DNA of 64,000 nt from Campylobacter concisus (GTDB taxonomy: Bacteria; Campylobacterota; Campylobacteria; Campylobacterales; Campylobacteraceae), in NCBI RefSeq assembly GCF_003048615.2, contig NZ_CP049263.1, positions 1,922,001 to 1,986,000 on the forward strand. The letters run 5' to 3'. This document shows, piece by piece, positions 8,121-15,763 of this stretch (the stretch's first letter is position 1; every line of letters starts with the position of its first letter). Both the position numbers and the translations under genes were made by a program. The notes beneath the pieces were generated by a model that was given only the letters and a program-made list of their open reading frames with translations, made no database searches and was not told the DNA's origin.

Positions 8121-9557
8121 TTATTTTTCTAAAACTCTTTTCATCCAAGCAAAAAGCTCGTCTAGGTCGTAGTCGCCGCCATGTCCTTGCCCCCAGACCG
8201 CTTCGAAATCAACCTCTTTGCCAGCATTTTTAAGCGAAAGTGCGAGCATAGCAGGCACAGCAAGGGCTAGGTCGGTGTCGTTTGTGCCCTGCCTTATGCG
8301 GTAAAATTTCGCCCCCTCTTTATTTTTAGTGTAGTTCATCGCATTCATCATCTTTATGACGCTAGCGTCTGCCATCTCACCGTCACTTCGCTCTTTTGCA
8401 AATTTAGTAAAGTGCTTTGCAGGCGTTTTGCTATCGCCAAAAAGGTCGTTTTCTGGATTTTCTAGCCCAAGGCCGTCAAATGCAACCACCGTTTTGGCGC
8501 GTTTTAGCGAGGCAATGAAGTCCTCAAATTTGAATGTATATCCAAGCGAGCAGCCCTGCGTATCAAGAGTTATAAATTTAGGCGTGAGCGTGCTTTTGTC
8601 GCTGCTTTTTGTAGCGGTAAAAGCCCTTGAGATGAGAGCGCTTATATACTCTTTGAAGCTGCCCTCGCCGTTTTCATCAAGGCTTAGCGCGTGGCCTTTG
8701 GCGTCTTTTAAATTTAGCGAGTTTAGATAGGCTGGGAATTTGACTTTTAGCTCGCGTGAGAGCTCTTTTTGCGTGGCGTTTAGCTCGCCCGTAATCATCT
8801 TTGGCTTTTTGCTCCTGTCATTAAAGCTAGCCGCGTCAAGACTTGCAAAATCAATCCTTTCAAATTTATCCAAATCCCCAAACATCCACTCATACGCCTC
8901 GTCCTCATGCTCTAAATTTGTAACAGGGCAGTAGGCTGAGACGGCATAAATTTGATCGTCCGCCTTTGCAGCGCCTAGCTCTTTAAGATATGGCTCATAC
9001 TCTTTTGCATTTGCGCTTACTCCTAGAAGTGCCGACATCGCGCCGCCTGCGCTCGTGCCGTTTGAGATGATCTTATTTGCGTCGCCTGGCATAAATTTGT
9101 CGTTAAATTTAAGATATCTAACGGCCGCTTTTAGATCGACTATCGCAGCTGGCGCTTTGCCGATAAATTTCTCGCCATCTTTTAGCGTTCTGCCCCTAGC
9201 GCCAACGCTTGCCACGACGTATCCTCTAAGAAGCGCTTCAAGGGTGGCATTTGGTTTTTCGTTTTGGATTTCTGGCTTTTGTGGTTTAGCGCTCATGTAG
9301 CCGCCGATCGCGTTTGGCATAAAGATAGCCCCTTTTTGGTCGCTAAATTTACCCTCTGGCACGTAAAAATTAAGCACCTCATAGTCGCTAGCTGGCTTTG
9401 CCACATAGACTATGCCCTCATAAGCTCTAAATTTAAGCGTCCTCTCGCCAAATTGCACGCTTTTTAGCTCAAATTTCTTTTCATCAAATTTAAGCTCGCC
9501 ACCAAAGCAAGCGCCTACCAAACAAACCCCTAAAATAGCAACTCTAACGCATTTCAT
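8121..9557 (-). CDS. Exported subtype-B (bacterial) tannase-like alpha/beta hydrolase
   Basis: The 478 residues resemble Lactobacillus and Streptococcus tannases. An oxyanion-side RGYVVASVGARGRTLKDG block precedes the nucleophile elbow NGTSAGGAMSALLG (Ser169). VSAYCPVTNLEHEDEAYEWMF follows, and the C-terminal catalytic His sits in VWGQGHGGDYD. The N-terminus is a signal peptide or lipoprotein-like leader (MKCVRVAILGVCLVGACFGG). Enzymes of this type hydrolyse galloyl esters and alkyl gallates. It is not closely related to the CS-D-HC enzyme a short way downstream, so the region has two independent solutions to ester hydrolysis. The protein acts outside the cytoplasm. Substrate range is inferred from the family only. 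Confidence 0.85.
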   Translation of the reverse strand: MKCVRVAILGVCLVGACFGGELKFDEKKFELKSVQFGERTLKFRAYEGIVYVAKPASDYEVLNFYVPEGKFSDQKGAIFMPNAIGGYMSAKPQKPEIQNEKPNATLEALLRGYVVASVGARGRTLKDGEKFIGKAPAAIVDLKAAVRYLKFNDKFMPGDANKIISNGTSAGGAMSALLGVSANAKEYEPYLKELGAAKADDQIYAVSAYCPVTNLEHEDEAYEWMFGDLDKFERIDFASLDAASFNDRSKKPKMITGELNATQKELSRELKVKFPAYLNSLNLKDAKGHALSLDENGEGSFKEYISALISRAFTATKSSDKSTLTPKFITLDTQGCSLGYTFKFEDFIASLKRAKTVVAFDGLGLENPENDLFGDSKTPAKHFTKFAKERSDGEMADASVIKMMNAMNYTKNKEGAKFYRIRQGTNDTDLALAVPAMLALSLKNAGKEVDFEAVWGQGHGGDYDLDELFAWMKRVLEK

Positions 9558-9595
9558 GATCTGCCTTTTATTTTGTCCTACTTTTGCTTTAACGC

Positions 9596-10366
9596 CTAGT
9601 TATCTTTTGGCTCGTATTTGATCGCATAGTCAAATTTGGGCTGGTGTAGTGAAAACTCAAAGCTATCTCTATCCACCGAGCCAACGCAATACTCACTATC
9701 ATAAAGGCGCAGCAAAAACTCCGCCATCTCTTCACTCGTGTGGTACTTTTTAAACGCCTTGTCGTAGTCGTAGCTCTCTTTGCTAGTTGCCACCATGCCA
9801 AATTCTGTCTTTGTGGCAGCTGGAGCTAGCACTTTTGCCTGCATCTTTGCCTGCTTGTCTTGTGCTAGCTCGTGGTAAAGCCCCTCACTAAAGGCGCTTA
9901 CGAAAAATTTGCTAGCGCAGTATGTGACGGCGTTTGGCACGATCTTGTAGCCGCCTATCGAAGAGATGTTTATAAGCTGCGTATCTTTGTCTTTATATTT
10001 TTTAGTAAAAAGTGTTGAGAGCGTCACAAGAGAGATGATGTTTAAATTTATCATCTGCGTGATCTTGTCTAAATTTTGCTCGCCAACCTTATTATAGTCG
10101 CCAAAGCCAGCATTGTTTATAAGCGCTTTTAGCTCAAATTTTTCTAAATTTCGCCAAAGAGCTAGGACATTTTCTTGCTTTGAAAGGTCACAAAGCTCTA
10201 TCACCACATCGACATTTGCAAATTTAGCTATCTCGCTTTTTAGCTCTTCTAAAAGCTCCCTGCGTCTTGCAACTAGGATCAAATTCTCCCCGCGCCTTGC
10301 AAATGCCTTTGCCACAGCCGCTCCTATGCCTGAGCTTGCCCCAGTGATCACTATATATTTTTTCAT
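9596..10366 (-). CDS. Short-chain dehydrogenase/reductase
   Basis: This is a 256-residue classical SDR. The Rossmann cofactor loop is TGASSGIGAAVAKAFARRGE (residues 7-26), and an NNAGFGDYNK motif follows. The catalytic pair is ISSIGGYKIVPNAVTYCASKFF (Ser, then Tyr-x3-Lys in YCASK), and APAATKTEF follows. An Arg-Arg just after the first helix favours NADP over NAD. The substrate is unknown; the closest named relatives are general ketoacyl/aldehyde-type reductases of the DltE/YqjQ kind. Its start overlaps the stop of the upstream atypical SDR by four bases, indicating coupling and a shared transcript. Confidence 0.88.
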   Translation of the reverse strand: MKKYIVITGASSGIGAAVAKAFARRGENLILVARRRELLEELKSEIAKFANVDVVIELCDLSKQENVLALWRNLEKFELKALINNAGFGDYNKVGEQNLDKITQMINLNIISLVTLSTLFTKKYKDKDTQLINISSIGGYKIVPNAVTYCASKFFVSAFSEGLYHELAQDKQAKMQAKVLAPAATKTEFGMVATSKESYDYDKAFKKYHTSEEMAEFLLRLYDSEYCVGSVDRDSFEFSLHQPKFDYAIKYEPKDN

Positions 10367-11004
10367 TTTGTAAATTCCTCCGGACTATAAATTTTTACAC
10401 CTTCACTGTGATCATCTTGTGCTACTTGCACGATCACTCTAGCGATATCTTCCGCTCTCATCGGACGATACTCGTCAAAAAAGCCTTTTGGGATAAATTT
10501 AAACGCCTTTATCGCCAAATACTCACCTAGTCTAAATTCTTTCCTATCAGCCTCGATAAGTGGCAGCCTAGCGATATGAAATGAGCTATATCCAAGCTCT
10601 TTTATCTTTGTTTCTGCTTGACCTTTTGCCTTTAGGTAAAACGAGCCTGACTTTCTGTTTGCCCCTGCAGCCGAGAGCAAGACAAAGCGTTTTGCACCGC
10701 ACTCCAAGCCAAATTTGGCGAAATTTATCGGATAGGTCACATCGACTTTGTAAAACTGCTCTTTGTGCTTTGCCGCCTTCATCGTAGTGCCAAGCGCGCA
10801 AAAGACGTCATCAGCGATAAATGGCACCTCATCTTTAAAATCATCAAAATTTACTATCTTTACTTCAAGCTTTTCATGGGTAAATTCTAGCTCATGCCTA
10901 ACAAGGGCGACCACCTTGTTATAGTGCTCACTCTCGCATAAATCCTTTAAAATTTCACTTCCCACAGCGCCGCTGGCTCCTGCTATAAGGGCGACTTTTT
11001 TCAT
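10363..11004 (-). CDS. NAD(P)-binding atypical SDR protein
   Basis: The 213 residues have a GASGAVGSEIL Rossmann loop (about 9-19) and the pattern of HTATIP2/YbjT-like atypical SDRs: VFCALGTTMKAAK, then VDVTYPINFAKFGLECGAKRFVLLSAAGA. A KAKGQAETKIKELG segment carries a Lys at the place of the catalytic Lys, but the usual catalytic Tyr is not evident. These proteins often act as redox sensors, isomerases or assembly factors rather than true dehydrogenases. It is cytoplasmic. It is 29 bases downstream of the alcohol dehydrogenase gene and overlaps the SDR gene by four bases, so the three probably form one operon. Confidence 0.82.
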   Translation of the reverse strand: MKKVALIAGASGAVGSEILKDLCESEHYNKVVALVRHELEFTHEKLEVKIVNFDDFKDEVPFIADDVFCALGTTMKAAKHKEQFYKVDVTYPINFAKFGLECGAKRFVLLSAAGANRKSGSFYLKAKGQAETKIKELGYSSFHIARLPLIEADRKEFRLGEYLAIKAFKFIPKGFFDEYRPMRAEDIARVIVQVAQDDHSEGVKIYSPEEFTK

Positions 11005-11033
11005 GTTTATCCTTTGTAAATTTTGGATAAATT

Positions 11034-12179
11034 CTATCTCGCTAAGGCAAAAATTTCGCTTATGGCCTCTTTTGTATAAATTTGCTCCAAGCCCCTGCCC
11101 TTGGCGTAGTCATAAACTAGCGCCATGATCTCGTCTAAATTTGACTCATCAACGCCGATTTCGATGAGGCTTGTTGGCGTGCCGATCTTGCTAAACCACT
11201 CTTTTAGCTTTTCAATAGCCTCGTCTGCGTCATCTACGCCAAAAATTTCTTTGCCAAAGCGCTTAAATGCCTTTAAATTTCTACTCTTATACCACTTCAT
11301 CCAAGCTGGCATAACCACACTTAGCCCAGCCCCATGCGCGCAATCAACCACCGCACCTATGGCGTGCTCGATCATGTGATTTGGATATGAGTAGCCAGCC
11401 GTGCCGACGTAAGTTAGGCCATTTAGCGCCATCGTAGCAGCCCAGGCAAACTCGCCTCTAGCGTCGTAGTTTTCTGGCTCTTTTAGTAAAATTTCAGTCG
11501 TTTTCATAACGGTTTTGATGTTTGCTTCGATGTATAAATTTATGATCTCAGGCTGGATGCTCGCCGTAAAGTAGCCCTCGATGCTATGAGCGATGATGTC
11601 AGAGGCTGAATAGACCAAATACTCTTTGCTAACGCTTGCTTGAAGAAGCGGATTTACCACCGAGACTTTTGGGTAAAGACAAGCGCCGTGCATGGCAAAT
11701 TTCTCTTTTGTAGCTTCATTTGTAACGACTGCGCCGCCGTTCATCTCTGAGCCAGTTGCAGCTAGTGTTATGATGTCAAAGATCATAAGCGCCTCTTTTG
11801 GGCATTTGCCAGTAAAAAAGTCCCAAACGTCGCCATTATATTTAACTCCTGCAGCCACGGCCTTGGCGCTATCAAGTACCGAGCCGCCGCCTATGGCTAG
11901 CACGCTATCGACGCCTTGCTTTTTAGCCAAATTTATAGCCTCATTTACCTTGCTTAGCACTGGGTTTGACTTCACGCCGCCTATCTTGCAAAACTCGATG
12001 CCATTTGCGCTTAGGCTCTTTGTGGCAACGTCAAAAAGTCCGTTTTGCATGATCCTGTCGCTGCCATAGATGATGAGCGTCTTTTTTGCGCCAAATTCTT
12101 TCATATATTTGCCGATGTTTTGCTCTTTGTCTTTGCCAAATTCTATTTTAGTAGGGTTTAAAAAGCTGAAATTTTGCAT
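11034..12179 (-). CDS. Iron-containing alcohol dehydrogenase (BDH/YqhD type)
   Basis: This 381-residue cytoplasmic group III alcohol dehydrogenase reduces aldehydes with NAD(P)H. Visible features are the cofactor motif AIGGGSVLDSAKAVAAG, a substrate-cleft AATGSEMNGGAVVTNE block, and the metal ligands: an Asp and a His in SASDIIAHSIEGYF, and two further His in YPNHMIEHAIGAVVDCAHGAGLSVVMPAW. The length is normal. An AAGGAGAAAAC ribosome binding site supports the ATG at 12179. It heads a tight minus-strand run with two SDR-type genes. Expression with the exported esterases further downstream is plausible, but a gap of about 40 bases and no visible shared signal leave that open. Confidence 0.9.
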   Translation of the reverse strand: MQNFSFLNPTKIEFGKDKEQNIGKYMKEFGAKKTLIIYGSDRIMQNGLFDVATKSLSANGIEFCKIGGVKSNPVLSKVNEAINLAKKQGVDSVLAIGGGSVLDSAKAVAAGVKYNGDVWDFFTGKCPKEALMIFDIITLAATGSEMNGGAVVTNEATKEKFAMHGACLYPKVSVVNPLLQASVSKEYLVYSASDIIAHSIEGYFTASIQPEIINLYIEANIKTVMKTTEILLKEPENYDARGEFAWAATMALNGLTYVGTAGYSYPNHMIEHAIGAVVDCAHGAGLSVVMPAWMKWYKSRNLKAFKRFGKEIFGVDDADEAIEKLKEWFSKIGTPTSLIEIGVDESNLDEIMALVYDYAKGRGLEQIYTKEAISEIFALAR

Positions 12180-12263
12180 AGTTTTCTCCTTGTTTGCTTT
12201 TGCGATTTGAGGTAAATTTTAGTTAAATTTTCTTATTTTTAGCTATTTTTATCGGCGCTAAAT

Positions 12264-12938
12264 TTAGAAATTTCTTAGTCTGATAGGTAGTTTTGATGTG
12301 ATCTTATCTGGATCGAAGCTGTTTTTTGGATCGCCTAAGCCTCCAAAATTTTCGCCAGTGTTAAAGAATTTTTGTAAGAAATAATCCCCTCTATACCCAA
12401 GTTCAAAAAGTAGCTCGGACATCTCAGAGATATCCTTTTCGCTTAGCAAGTCCGCATGCACGGTCGTTCTAACTTCAAATTTAAAATTTATCTCAAGCAA
12501 GTATCTAAGCGTGGCGGCAAATTTCTCATATAAATTTGAGCCAGTGATGCCTATAAATTTCTCTTTTGGAGCTTTAAAATCAAGCGCGATGTAGTCGATC
12601 AGCCCCTCATCTATCGCCTCTTTCAAGACGTCACGATATGAGCCGTTGGTATCTACTTTTAAACTAAAGCCACGTGCCTTTACCTCACGTGCTAAATCAA
12701 AAAATAAAGGATTCGCTGTGCATTCTCCACCGCTAAAGACGATGCCATTTAGCTTGCCGACCCTGCGATCTAAAAAGTCGCAAACTTCGCTAAGGCTTAT
12801 AGTGCCATTTGACTTTACAACCTCGATGTTGTAACAGTATCCACAGCGCATATTACACCCTGCAAACCAGATGACAGCTGCCACTTTATCAGGATAGTCA
12901 AGCGTCGTAAATGGCGTTATACTAAAAATTTTTTGCAA
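12264..12938 (-). CDS. nrdG: Anaerobic ribonucleotide reductase activase NrdG
   Basis: This radical SAM enzyme makes the glycyl radical on the class III ribonucleotide reductase. The 224 residues carry the CxxxCxxC cluster motif CNMRCGYC (Cys28, 32, 35) after an aromatic-rich start (FTTLDYPDKVAAVIWFAG). A GGECTANP glycine motif for SAM binding follows, and then a DFKAP block. It is the third gene after nrdD and the small glycyl-radical ORF, separated from the latter by a hairpin. Its true partner Gly is therefore on a separate 56-residue protein (13,026-13,196), which makes the recognition problem unusual. It is cytoplasmic and active only without oxygen. Confidence 0.92.
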   Translation of the reverse strand: MQKIFSITPFTTLDYPDKVAAVIWFAGCNMRCGYCYNIEVVKSNGTISLSEVCDFLDRRVGKLNGIVFSGGECTANPLFFDLAREVKARGFSLKVDTNGSYRDVLKEAIDEGLIDYIALDFKAPKEKFIGITGSNLYEKFAATLRYLLEINFKFEVRTTVHADLLSEKDISEMSELLFELGYRGDYFLQKFFNTGENFGGLGDPKNSFDPDKITSKLPIRLRNF

Positions 12939-12960
12939 ATTTAAAACCTATGTGAAATTT

Positions 12961-12983
12961 AAAGGCACAGAGAATGTGCCTTT
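12961..12983. terminator. Hairpin between the glycyl-radical ORF and nrdG
   Basis: AAAGGCACA and TGTGCCTTT make a perfect 9-bp stem with a GAGAA loop. On the plus strand it runs into seven T's. On the minus strand, the direction of the nrd genes, it is followed by AAATTTC, so it could be a weak terminator or an mRNA-stabilising or attenuating hairpin. It lies 22 bases upstream of the nrdG start, so it may set the ratio of reductase to activase. Confidence 0.55.
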
Positions 12984-13025
12984 TTTTAAAAAAACGTATT
13001 TTATACTATTTTTTAAGATTTTGTG

Positions 13026-13196
13026 TTACTTTTTGCAGCAACTCGCGTATTCGTCAAATTTAACACGCTCTTTGTGCTCGCCTTTTTTACCGAGATTAAA
13101 GCTCTCAACTGGTCTATGATAACCCATAACACGAGTATAGACCACGCATCTTGTGCGTTTGTCTTGCACTTTTTCTAAGATTTCTTTTTCTGTCAT
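13026..13196 (-). CDS. Stand-alone glycyl-radical domain of class III ribonucleotide reductase
   Basis: This 56-residue ORF is the missing C-terminus of the preceding NrdD. Its centre reads YTRVMGYHRPVESFNLGKK, which is the glycyl-radical loop of NrdD proteins (E. coli RVCGYLGSPDARPFNAGKQ as I recall it); Gly25 is the predicted radical site. The stop of the 700-residue NrdD is TAA, and GGAGAGAAA then leads straight into this ATG in the same reading frame. A strong Shine-Dalgarno overlaps the stop (TAAGGAG). The stop is TAA, so selenocysteine is excluded. Either the reductase is naturally split, like GrcA/YfiD-style separate glycyl-radical domains, or a nonsense change was rescued by internal initiation. 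The protein ends in a CysCysLysLys tail. Confidence 0.85.
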   Translation of the reverse strand: MTEKEILEKVQDKRTRCVVYTRVMGYHRPVESFNLGKKGEHKERVKFDEYASCCKK

Positions 13197-13205
13197 TTTC
13201 TCTCC

Positions 13206-15308
13206 TTATTTGGATTTTTTCTTCTCATTTTCTATCAGCTCTGCATCACAAAGTGGGCAAAACTCATGCTCGCCAGCTATGTAGCCATGCTTTGCGCAGA
13301 CGCTAAAGACTGGCGTTATCGTGATGTATGGGAGTTTGTAGTTTGAGATTATACTCTTTACAAGCTCTTTGCAAGCTTTAGCCGAGCTGATGCGCTCTTT
13401 CATATATAGGTGAAAGACGGTGCCGCCAGTGTAGGCGCTTTGTAGCTCATCTTGCAGATCAAGCGCTTCGTAAGCGTCGTCTGTGAAATTTGCAGGTAGC
13501 TGGGTTGAGTTTGTGTAGTAGATATTATCGCCCTCACCTGCTTGGATGATGTCTGGGTAGCGCTTTTTATCTTCTTTGGCAAAGCGATACGTCGTGCCCT
13601 CAGCTGGAGTTGCCTCAAGGTTGTATAAATTTCCGCTCTCTTCTTGAAATGTCCTTATCTTATCGCGTAAAAAGCCAACCATCTCAAGGGCAAATTCACG
13701 TCCAAATTTAGTTGAGATGTTCTCTTTGTCGCCAGTGAAATTTCTAAGTAGCTCATTCATGCCATTTATGCCGATCGTGCTAAAGTGGTTGTTAAAGTGC
13801 TTTAGATACCTAGCTGTGTAAGGATAAAGCCCTCTGTCATACATCTCTTGGATAAATTTACGCTTCTTCTCTAGGGTTGATTTAGCTAGGTCTAAAAGAT
13901 AGCTTAGTCTGTTGTAAAGCGCGACCTTATCGCCTTTGAAGTTATAGCCTAGGCGGGCTAAATTTATAGTGACGACGCCTATTGAGCCAGTCATCTCAGC
14001 ACTTCCAAAAAGACCGCCACCGCGTTTTAAAAGCTCTCTTAGATCAAGCTGCAAGCGGCAGCACATAGAGCGCACGTGGCCTGGTTTGTAGGCATTTTCG
14101 TTTTCTATCTTGTTGCCATTTTCGTCGTAAGTGTATTGCGAGCCGATGAAATTTTGAAAGTAGCTTGAGCCCATTTTTGCGGTATTTTCAAAGAGAACGT
14201 CTGCTACTTCGCTATCCCAGTTAAAATCCTCTGTGATATTTACCGTTGGTATAGGGAATGTAAAAGGCTGTGAGCACTTGTCGCCAGCTGTCAAAACCTC
14301 GTAAAAAGCCTTATCTATGCGCGCCATCTCAGGCTCGAAGTCCTTGTAGGTCATATCGATCAAATTTTTCCTGCCACGCTCGTTTGCTTTTTTCAAAATT
14401 TTCTCATCTTTTACATTTGTAAAAAGGTGTATGTCATCGCTCGTTGGGATCTGATCTCTTAAGTCGCTTGGGCAGGTGATGTCTATGGTTACGTTTGTAA
14501 ATGGACTTTGTCCCCAGCGCGCAGGGACATTTAGGTTGAAAATAAAGCTAGTGATCGCCTTTTTGATCTCGGCGTCGCTTAGATCGTCTTTGAAGACGTA
14601 AGGCGCAAGGTAGGTATCAAAGCTAGAAAATGCCTGAGCGCCAGCCCACTCGCTTTGTAAGATGCCTAAGAAATTTGCCATCTGATAAAGCGCCTCTCTA
14701 AAGTGCTTTGGAGCTTTGCTCTCGACCCTGCCACGAACGCCGTTAAAGCCCTCGTTTAGCAAAGCTCGCAAACTCCAGCCAGCGCAGTATCCTGTGAGGC
14801 AGTCAAGGTCGTGGATATGATAGTCGCCGTTTCTATGCGCTAAGCCCTCTTCTTTGCTATAAACAGCGTCTAGCCAGTAGTTTGCTATGACTTTGCCGGC
14901 GGTGTTATTTATAAGGCCTGCGTTTGAGTAGCTTGTGTTTGAATTTGCAGAAATTCTCCAATCAGTGCCGTTTATGTACTCATTTATCGTTTGGGTTGAG
15001 TTTATGTAGGTCGTATCTTCGTTTAGACCTAAAATTTGCTCGCGTTGAAGCTTGTGGGTGTGGCGGTAGAGCATGAAGCTCTTTAGTACTTCAAAATGTC
15101 CGCCGTCAAATAGCTCTTTTTCTATCGCATCTTGGATGTCTTCGACTGTTATCGCACTTGATTTTTGAAAGATATCTTGGACTACATTTGTAAAAACTTG
15201 CTCGTCATAAGCTTTATTTTCGCTGGCAAATGCCTTTTTTATAGCATCTACTATCTTGTATGCTACAAATTCTTGCCTTGTGCCATCTCGTTTTAAAATT
15301 TCACGCAT
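13206..15308 (-). CDS. nrdD: Anaerobic ribonucleoside-triphosphate reductase large part, lacking its glycyl-radical loop
   Basis: This is the cytoplasmic class III reductase, converting NTPs to dNTPs without oxygen. The 700 residues start with an ATP-cone regulatory domain (about 1-90, REILKRDGTRQEFVAYKIVDAI). The ten-stranded barrel follows, with the active-site Cys in RSMCCRLQLDL. The C-terminal zinc site keeps CAKHGYIAGEHEFCPLC. The chain then stops after KKKSK, exactly where other NrdD proteins continue into the glycyl-radical loop; that loop is encoded by the next ORF. I chose the ATG at 15,308; a GTG directly before it is also open. It is downstream of nrdA and an OLD-type gene on the same strand, but about 450 bases separate them. 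Confidence 0.93.
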   Translation of the reverse strand: MREILKRDGTRQEFVAYKIVDAIKKAFASENKAYDEQVFTNVVQDIFQKSSAITVEDIQDAIEKELFDGGHFEVLKSFMLYRHTHKLQREQILGLNEDTTYINSTQTINEYINGTDWRISANSNTSYSNAGLINNTAGKVIANYWLDAVYSKEEGLAHRNGDYHIHDLDCLTGYCAGWSLRALLNEGFNGVRGRVESKAPKHFREALYQMANFLGILQSEWAGAQAFSSFDTYLAPYVFKDDLSDAEIKKAITSFIFNLNVPARWGQSPFTNVTIDITCPSDLRDQIPTSDDIHLFTNVKDEKILKKANERGRKNLIDMTYKDFEPEMARIDKAFYEVLTAGDKCSQPFTFPIPTVNITEDFNWDSEVADVLFENTAKMGSSYFQNFIGSQYTYDENGNKIENENAYKPGHVRSMCCRLQLDLRELLKRGGGLFGSAEMTGSIGVVTINLARLGYNFKGDKVALYNRLSYLLDLAKSTLEKKRKFIQEMYDRGLYPYTARYLKHFNNHFSTIGINGMNELLRNFTGDKENISTKFGREFALEMVGFLRDKIRTFQEESGNLYNLEATPAEGTTYRFAKEDKKRYPDIIQAGEGDNIYYTNSTQLPANFTDDAYEALDLQDELQSAYTGGTVFHLYMKERISSAKACKELVKSIISNYKLPYITITPVFSVCAKHGYIAGEHEFCPLCDAELIENEKKKSK

Positions 15309-15571
15309 CACTTGCTCTTTTCTGATTATTTTTTGATATGGAGTTTAAAAGTATAGGACAAGAAAGCTTAAAATATAGAAAACTTATTTTATTTTGTTTA
15401 ATAATATTTATCAAAAAATATAAAATTTTAGAGAGTTTTATTAAAGGATAAATTTACGTATTATAAGTATTTTAAATTAAAATTTGATCATTTTTACTTA
15501 AACAATTATTTTAATTTTAGTTTTTAAAATAGTAGATTTGAAATTTTACAGGTCAATCAAGCTTATTTGGG

Positions 15572-15594
15572 TATAATCTCAAAAATTTAAAGGA
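15572..15594 (+). promoter_or_regulatory. Promoter -10 and ribosome binding site ahead of a broken small gene
   Basis: TATAAT at 15,572-15,577 is a perfect -10 box. AAAGGA at about 15,589-15,594 is a Shine-Dalgarno sequence six bases before ATG at 15,600. The signals point to the plus strand, opposite to the flanking nrdD and OLD-type genes. What follows is a damaged frame. Confidence 0.5.
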
Positions 15595-15599
15595 CAAAA

Positions 15600-15759
15600 A
15601 TGACTTCGATAAATATACAGATAACAAATATCTACTAGTCTTAAAGCGGATCGCTATCAAGAAAAATTATAATACGATATTTTACGCGATAAAATAAAGC
15701 ATGGATTACAACTACATGCATGCTATAGAAAAAATAACACTATAAATCCATTATCTTAA
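15600..15759 (+). pseudogene. Frameshifted remnant of a small unidentified gene
   Basis: The ATG at 15,600 has a good ribosome binding site and promoter but stops after 12 codons. Reading the other two frames in turn gives a coherent protein-like string: DKYTDNKYLL in one frame, then SLKADRYQEKL, a stop, and YDILRDKIKHGLQLHACYR to a stop at 15,759. At least one frameshift and one nonsense change are needed to join them. I do not recognise the family. The remnant abuts the convergent end of the AT-rich OLD-type gene, so the two may have arrived together. The 12-codon peptide could instead be a real leader, which I think less likely. Confidence 0.4.
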
Positions 15760-15763
15760 TTTT

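Noticed and set aside
13206-13208. Possible selenocysteine codon joining NrdD to the glycyl-radical ORF
   Set aside because: The codon is TAA, not TGA, and a strong ribosome binding site plus ATG follows directly, so recoding is not needed.
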